From positions 8,061,042 through 8,125,041 of the forward strand of contig NW_022098045.1 in the NCBI RefSeq assembly GCF_002288925.2: 64,000 bases of DNA, in the 5' to 3' direction. The first letter of the stretch is position 1. Every line of letters begins with the position of its first letter. Made by a program: the position numbers and the translations under genes. The notes beneath the pieces are model-generated. The model searched no databases. It worked only from the letters and a program-made list of their open reading frames with translations, and was not told the origin of the DNA. Origin of the DNA: Delphinapterus leucas (taxonomy: Eukaryota > Chordata > Mammalia > Artiodactyla > Monodontidae). Shown in pieces: positions 57,874 through 64,000 of the stretch.

Positions 57874-59686
57874 AAGTCCACTTTCTAGTTCCCCAAAATT
57901 CATATCTGTCTCACGTGTAAAGTATATTCACACTATCCCAACATCCTCCAAAATCTCAACACATTACAGCATCAGTTCTTCAGTCCAAAATTTCATTGAA
58001 ATATCATCAGCTCAAAAGTCCTGAATTTCATCATCTATATCAGGTATAAGTTAGCCTCTGAGTATGATCCATCCTGGGACAAAGTTTTCTTTTTGTGGAT
58101 ATCTAAACCAAGAAAACAAGTTACTTGCTTCCAAAATACAATGGTGGGCTAGACACAGATATAGACAGGATAGATATGCCCATTCCAAAAGGGAGAAATT
58201 GGAAGGAATGTAGGGGTCACCAGTTCCAGGTAAGTTAGAAATACATAAGGGAAAATTTCATTAGGCTTCAAACCCTATGAATAATACTCTGTGTTTTAAT
58301 GCTCTGCCCTCTGAAAGTCCATAGGTCTCTGTACAACTTGCAGTGGCTGCACCTTTGGAATCATCATTACTTTTTTTTTGAAGGGTAGCATATGTTTGCA
58401 GTTGCAGTTTACTGCTTGAGTAATTTTGGAAGCCTAACAGCTTTTTCATTTTGTTCTGTTTCTGTGCCTTTCAGTCCAAACTAGCAGTGCTCCTACTGAT
58501 GTAACATTCTCAAAAACCTTGTGGGTCTCCCTTATACATCACAAGGGTCCATAGCATTAGACAAGAGAGTCCTCCAGAGATATTTCCAGAATAACCCTAT
58601 CTCTATTCCTGCCTTCTCCTAAGATAATTGAGTGGATCCATGAGTCACATGACTAATTACTTCAGCAAAAGTTTATCCAGCCATAACCTTGGCCTTCTCT
58701 CCAGAACACATTTCCTTAGTCAGTCTCCTAATATTAGCATCCTTTGAAATCTGGATAGGCCAAGAACCTCCCAAATCATCAAATGCTGGTTCCTTTTTGC
58801 TTAACAGTTCCTTCCTCAATTTACCTCTTTCTTCCTGTATTTTGCTAAGCAGAATAAAAAACAAACAAACAAAAAACAGACTGCATCTTAAATACTTTGC
58901 TTGCAAATCTCTTCAGCAACATATCCAATTTCATCACTTACGTCTGCTCTCTCCACAACTGTAGAACACGATGAAGCCAAGTTTTCTGCCACTATAACAA
59001 TTCTTCCAGTTATATTTAAAAGTCCTTCAGTTTCCAATAATGTGTTCCTCTTTTTCTTCTGCATCCTTACCAGAATTGCCTGTAACATTCATGTTTCTCC
59101 CAACAGTCTTCTCAAGGCAATCTAGATTTTTTCTATTATGTGCTCAAATTTCTTCCAGCCTCTACCCATTACCCAATTGTTATATAAATGAGCCAGAGAT
59201 AGCCTCTGTATATTGGCCTCTAGGTTGTTTACTTCTTCACAGAAGGCTCCACCATCAACTCCACCAGTGTCAAATTCAAATTCAATTTATGCCTGCTTTG
59301 CATACCCCATAAAATTGCACACAATATCTCTAGCCATAGATAAGACAAACTCTAGAGCAGTAAAGATCCTAAACTGCTGCTGCCCTTTGAAACTCAGAGA
59401 TTCCCTGTTGGGCTGCTGGGCAACATCACCTCTCCTGACACCTTTCTCTCAGGAATTCCCTTGCCCTGCTCCATTTCAGCATGGTAGCCCCTCTGGACAG
59501 TCTCATGCATCTCAAACCTGTCAAAGTGCCCAAATAAAGCCTGTTTGTGCAACTACCACCTCATGGTCATAATTTTCCTGAGATCAGCCTCTAAATAACT
59601 CAAGATCCCTAAAGTAGTGATAAGGATGAAATACCCACTTTCACATTTCTCAGCTATATGTCCAGCAGCACTCCACTTCTCAGTAC
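57874..59686 (-). mobile_element. MaLR internal sequence, interrupted
   Basis: TTTCTAGTTCCCCAAAATTC, AATCTCAACACATTACAGCA, TGCTTCCAAAATACAATGGT, CCATTCCAAAAGGGAGAAAT, GCTCTGCCCTCTGAAAGTCC, TCTTCTCAAGGCAATCTAGA and CAGCACTCCACTTCTCAGTA follow the order of MaLR internal DNA up to just short of the 5' LTR. The 5' LTR is missing: at 59687 an L1 fragment begins. About 450 bases at 59178-59627 do not belong (next entry). MaLR internals are gag-like and defective. No open gene remains. Confidence 0.7.
59178..59627 (+). mobile_element. Possible LTR inserted in the MaLR internal region
   Basis: The segment starts TGTTATATAAATGAGCC and includes CCCAAATAAAGCCTGTTTGT (AATAAA at 59533-59538) followed by CTCATGGTCATAATTTTCCT, an arrangement common at LTR 3' ends. 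MaLR-like sequence is collinear on both sides. A 119-codon frame here (59213-59572) has no recognised domain. Family unknown and ends approximate. Confidence 0.4.
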
Positions 59687-60828
59687 TATAGTTCTGTCTT
59701 CTTGAGAATGTCCAATAAATAAAAACAACAGTATATAACCTTCTCAGATTAGCTTCTTTCACTCAGTCTAATGCCTTTGAGAAGCATCCAAGTTCTTTTT
59801 TATGGCTGAGTAATATTCCATTACATATACACACATCTTCTTAAACCAATCGTCTGTTAATGGGCACTTAGGTTGTTTCCATGTCTTAGCTATTGTAAAC
59901 AGTGCTTTTATGAACATTGGGGTGCATGTACCTTTTCAAATTAGAGTTTTCATCTTTTCTGGATATTTGCCCAGGAGTGGCATTGCTGGATCATATAGTA
60001 ACTCTATTTTTATTTTTTTAAGGAACTCCACACTGTTTTCCATAGCGGCTGCACCAATTTACATTCCCACCAACAGTGTAAGCAGGTTCCCTTTTCTCCA
60101 CACCTTCTCCAGCACTTATTATTTGTAGACTCTGATGATAGCCATTCTCACCAGTGTGAGGTGATATCTCATTGTGGTTTTGACTTGCACTTCATTAATA
60201 ACTAGTGATGTTGAGCATTTTTTCATGTGCCTGTTGGCCATCTGTATGTCTTCTTTGGGGAAGTGTCTATTTAGGTCTTCTATCCATTTTTTGATTTGGT
60301 TGTTTGATTTTTGATATTGAATTGTATAAGCTGTTTGTATATTTTGGATGTGAACCCCTTATCGGTTGCATAATTTGCAAATATTTCCTCCACTCCATAG
60401 GTTGTCTTTTCGTTTTGTTGATGGCTTCCTTTGCTGTGCAAAAGATTTTAAGTCTGATTAAGTCCAATTGGCTTACTTTTGCTTTTATTTCTTTTGCCTT
60501 GGTAGACTGATCTGAGGAAATACTGCTACGATTATGTCAGAGAATGTTTTGCACATGTTCTCTTCTAGGAATTTTATGGTGTCATCTCTTACATTTAGGT
60601 CTTTAAACAATTTTGAGTTTATTTTTGTATATGGTGTGAAGGAGTGTTCTAATTTCATTGATTTACATATAGCTGTCTGGTTTTCCCAACACCTCTTGCT
60701 AAAGAGAATGTTTTTTCTCCACTGTATATTCTCCTTTGTCTTAGATTAATTGACCATAGGTGTGTAGGTTTATTTCTGGGCTCTCTATTCTGTTCCATTG
60801 ATCTATATGTCTGTATTTAAACATTTTT
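59687..60828 (-). mobile_element. L1 fragment: ORF2 C-terminus and start of 3' UTR
   Basis: Plus-strand marks of reversed L1: ATGGCTGAGTAATATTCCAT, GGGCACTTAGGTTGTTTCCA, GCATTGCTGGATCATATAGT, ACATTCCCACCAACAGTGTA, GTGAGGTGATATCTCATTGT, TTTGCTGTGCAAAAGATTTT, TTCTGTTCCATTGATCTATA. It lacks the true 3' end and stops at GTCTGTATT. No usable frame. Confidence 0.9.
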
Positions 60829-61059
60829 GAGTATTCATTCAGTTTATTCATTGGTTTTTTTTACTATATATTTTTATATAGTTTTTTAGCAACAGCTCTA
60901 AGGATTGTAAGATAACTAGTTATCTTTTCACAGTCTACTTTAGAACGAGTATTTCACCAGTTTAAGTAGAAGATAGATATATTACCACCATATGTGTCTC
61001 TTTACTCTCCCCCACAAAGAAAACCCCATCACTAAATGTTCCCTCACTTGCAATGTGTT
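60829..61059 (-). mobile_element. Possible L1M-derived segment
   Basis: AGCAACAGCTCTAAGGATTG, TATCTTTTCACAGTCTACTT and ATATTACCACCATATGTGTC recur in old L1-associated sequence. The assignment is weak. Confidence 0.35.
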
Positions 61060-61855
61060 CAGTTGTGGTAAAATATATGTAACATAAAATTTACCATTCA
61101 AACCCTTTTTAAGTGTACAGTTCAGTGGCATTAAGTTCATTCACACCGTTGTGCAATCTTTATCCATCATCAGAACTTTTCCATCATTCCAAACCATATA
61201 CCCATTAAACCATAACTGCCCTACCCTTACCCCCACTATTCTACCTTCTGTCTCTATGAATCTGCTGCTCTAGTTACCTCATATAAGTGGAATGGTATAA
61301 TATTTGTTTTTTTATAATATGTCTTGCTTATTTCCCATAACATCAGTTTTCAAGATTCATTCATATTGCAGCTTGTATCAGTACATCAATAGTTTTTATA
61401 GATAAATATTACTTAATTGTGTGAATATAGGATAATTTGTCTACCCATTCATCAGCTGATGGACATTTGGGTTGCTTCCACTTTTTAGCAATGATGAATA
61501 ATGCTGCTTTGAACATGTGTGCACAGGTTTTTGTGTGGACATATGTTTTCAATTTTCTTGACTGTATATCTAAGAGTAGAACTGCTGGATCATATGTTAA
61601 CTCCATGTTTAACCTTTTGAGGAACTGTCACATACTTGCTAACACTTGTTATTGTCTGTCTTTCTTACTATGGCCATACTAGTATGTGTGAAGTGGTATC
61701 TCATTGTGGTTTTGATTTGCATTTCCCTAATGACTAATAATGCTAAGCATCATTTTATGTGCCCACTGGCCATTTTTCCACCTTTTTTAGAGAAATGTCT
61801 AGTCAATTCCTTTGCTCATTCTTTAACTGGGTTATTTATCTTTCTACTCTGGGAT
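61060..61855 (-). mobile_element. L1M 3' end, reversed
   Basis: GTGGTAAAATATATGTAACA, TAAAATTTACCATTCAAACC, AAGTGTACAGTTCAGTGGCA, CTGTCTCTATGAATCTGCTG, GGACATTTGGGTTGCTTCCA, ACTGCTGGATCATATGTTAA, GAAGTGGTATCTCATTGTGG. The first block is the L1M 3' terminus. The rest runs upstream into ORF2 C-terminal sequence. A different, older L1 than the neighbours. Confidence 0.85.
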
Positions 61856-61979
61856 GACTGGTACCAGCAGGATTCTCTTCCACTCTTTCCTTGACCACAC
61901 CTAGCTATTAAACTCTACTAACTCCTGGCCTATTACTCTAATGTTCTCAACATTGCCTTTGCATTTTTCAGAGAAATAT

Positions 61980-63690
61980 AAAAAACAATCCTAAACTTTG
62001 TATGGAACCACAAAAGACCCTGAATAGCCAAAGCAATCTTTAGAAAAACTAATAAAGCTGGAGGCGTCACATTTCCTGATTTCAGACAATATTACAAAGC
62101 TATAATAATCAAAACATCATGGTAATGGCATAAAAAGAGGCACATAGACCAATGGAACAGAATAGAGAGTGCAGAGATAAACCTATGCATACACTCTCAA
62201 CTAACCTTTGACAAGAGTGCAAAGAACACACAATGGAGGAAGGATAGACTCTTCAATAAATGATGTTAGGAACACTGGATATCCACATGCAAAAGAATGA
62301 AATTGGAACCCTATCTTACACCACTCACAAAAATTAACTTGAAACGAATTAAGCTTTAATTAAAAATTAACTTGAAATGAATTAAGACCTGAAACCCTAA
62401 AACTCCTGGAAGAAAACATAGGGGAAAAGCCTCTTGACAATGGTCTTGGCAACGATTTTTTGGATATGACACCAAAAGTACAGGCAAGAAAAGCAAGAGT
62501 AGACAAGTGGGACTACATTAAACCAAAAAGCTTCTGCACAGCAAAGGAAACCATCAACCGAGTGAAAAGGTAACTTATGGAACGAGAGAAAATATTTGCA
62601 AACCATCTATCTGATAAGCGGTTAGTACCCAAAATGTATAAGAAACTTTTACAACTCAATAGCAAAAGAACAAATAATCTGATTTTAAAATGAAGAAAGG
62701 ATCTGAATAGACAGGTACACAAAAAGATGCTCAATAGACAGACACACGAAAAGATGGTTAACATCACTAATCATCAGGAAAATACAAATTTAAACCACAG
62801 TGAGATATCTTCTCATACCTGTTAGGATGGTTATTATTCAAAAGACAATAGATAACAAGTGTTGGTGAGGGTGTGGAGAAAAGGGAACCCTTGTACACTG
62901 TTGGTGATAATGTAAATTTAGGTAAAGCTATTATAGAAAACAGTATGCTGGTTCCTCAAAAAATAAAAATACAACTACTATATGATGCAGCAATCCCACT
63001 TCTGGGTAAATATCCAAAGGAAACAAAGCCAGCGTCTCAGAGAGATATCTGTATTCCCAATGTGCATTGCAGTATTACAATAACCAAGGTGTGAAATCAA
63101 CTTAAGTGTCTGTTGACGAATGATGAATGGATCCAGAAAATGGGGTATATATTACATAGGCAATGGAATATTATTCAGCCATAAAAAAGAAGGAAATCCT
63201 GCCGTTTCTGCAATGGAAAACATTATGCTAAGTGAAATAAATCAGACAGAGAAAGACAAATACCGTACAATCTCACTCATATGTGGAATCTAAAAATGAA
63301 GTTGCACATTCATATGAGACAGAAAATAGAACAGTGGTCTCCAGGGGCTGTGGGGTCGGGGGTGGGGGGAATGGGGAGATATTGGTCAAAGGATACAAAC
63401 TTTCAGTTATAAAATGAGTAAGTTTTGAGGATCTAATGTATAGCACGGTGACTACGGTTAATAATACTGTACTGTGTACTTGAAACTTGCAAAGAGAGTA
63501 GAACTTAAGCATTCTCAGCAAATAAAGGTAACTATGAGGTGATGAATACTTTAATTAACTTGACTGTGGTTATCATTTCACAAAGTATACGTATATTAAA
63601 TCACCACCTTGTACACTTTATATACAATTTTATTTGTCAATGACGCCTCGATAAAGCTGGGGGAAATTTTTTTAAAAAACAAACAAACTA
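61980..63690 (+). mobile_element. L1 (L1M-type) ORF2 C-terminus to 3' end
   Basis: Starts TATAAAAAACAATCCTAAAC, then AAGACCCTGAATAGCCAAAG, AGCTGGAGGCGTCACATTTC, GACCAATGGAACAGAATAGA, AAGTGGGACTACATTAAACC, GCTTCTGCACAGCAAAGGAA, then 3' UTR (GGTCAAAGGATACAAACTTT, GGTGACTACGGTTAATAATA, ACCACCTTGTACACTTTATA) and an A-rich end. A short duplication of ATTAACTTGAAACGAATTAAG occurs at 62333-62387. Stops throughout. Confidence 0.9.
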
Positions 63691-64000
63691 ACAGTTCCCA
63701 GGAGCAGAGTTCCTCTTAAAACTAACCCAATCACACTGTGGCTCTTTAGATGGAACAGTTTCTGAGGTCAGTATTTGATATTTGTACTAACCCCAGAAGG
63801 ATTACTTACAGCTCTTATTTCCAAGTTCGCTCACACAAACGAGTTGGCTTACAATCCAGGCTTCATCTTCAGTAGATTCGCAAATCTCCTCCCAACTGCC
63901 TTTTACCACAACCTCTACTGTTCCTGAAAGTAGGCCTTAGGTTTAAACTTCACCACTCTGCTGCAAATGAAGTCAATTCTTTCAGGAAAAGATTAGGAGC
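63691..64000. other. Unassigned sequence at window end
   Basis: No gene or repeat was recognised. Confidence 0.5.

Noticed and set aside
60267..60510. 66- and 68-codon opposing frames
   Set aside because: Both are within the reversed L1 ORF2 C-terminal region and follow L1 sequence.
1..64000. CRISPR array, operon, prophage or other microbial system
   Set aside because: The sequence is mammalian: dense SINE, LINE, MaLR and hAT content, CpG-poor, with no long genes. No regularly spaced direct repeats with unique spacers were seen.
1..64000. Exons of a host protein-coding gene
   Set aside because: I looked for conserved peptide stretches bounded by AG and GT sites, CpG islands and coding bias, and found none outside retroelement remnants. 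A very small exon or a lncRNA could be missed.

Overview
This window is non-coding mammalian DNA, almost certainly from a cetacean (dolphin, porpoise or whale). The main evidence is about ten copies of a tRNA-derived SINE that opens with GGGCTTCCCTGGTGGCGCAG, the CHR family of Cetacea, hippopotamus and ruminants. Most copies are the short, well-kept form typical of whales. The 3' ends of L1 elements also carry the cetartiodactyl signature GCTGTACACCTGAAACTAAC. I see no bacterial or viral gene organisation, no CpG island, no multi-exon gene and no open reading frame that looks selected. The window is best read as intergenic or deep-intronic sequence.

Layout. 1-11.5 kb: mostly unassigned sequence with old L2 and MIR pieces, two CHR SINEs (978, and 4983 on the minus strand), a short L1 tail inside an L2, and a duplicated AT/GT microsatellite at 8.9-9.1 kb. 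11.7-23.5 kb: a nearly continuous stack of L1 elements, all on the plus strand. It holds an older L1 5' part, a near full-length decayed cetartiodactyl L1 (12789-18872) carrying three CHR SINEs, an L1 ORF2 fragment, and an older L1 whose ORF2 is split by about 0.9 kb of non-L1 DNA. 23.5-46 kb: mostly unassigned, with MIR, an MLT1 LTR, an L1M tail, hAT elements (MER20 and relatives), a fossil CR1/L3 reverse transcriptase (31.8-32.5 kb), an LTR-like pair, more SINEs and an ERVL-like remnant (41-42.3 kb). 46-49.7 kb: an L1M copy with a SINE inserted, a long-form CHR SINE on the minus strand, an L2 and an MLT1 LTR. 49.7-57 kb: mostly unassigned, with L2, MIR and two ancient LTRs. 57.4-63.7 kb: a MaLR LTR with internal sequence on the minus strand, then two L1 pieces on the minus strand and one on the plus strand.

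There are no genes here that work together. What the window does record well is order of insertion. CHR SINEs sit inside L1 and MIR, and an L1 tail sits inside L2. Most of these young insertions keep recognisable target-site duplications (TSDs). Family names come from memory of consensus sequences and were not checked against a repeat library. Boundaries are usually good to a few bases where a TSD is given and to tens of bases elsewhere.
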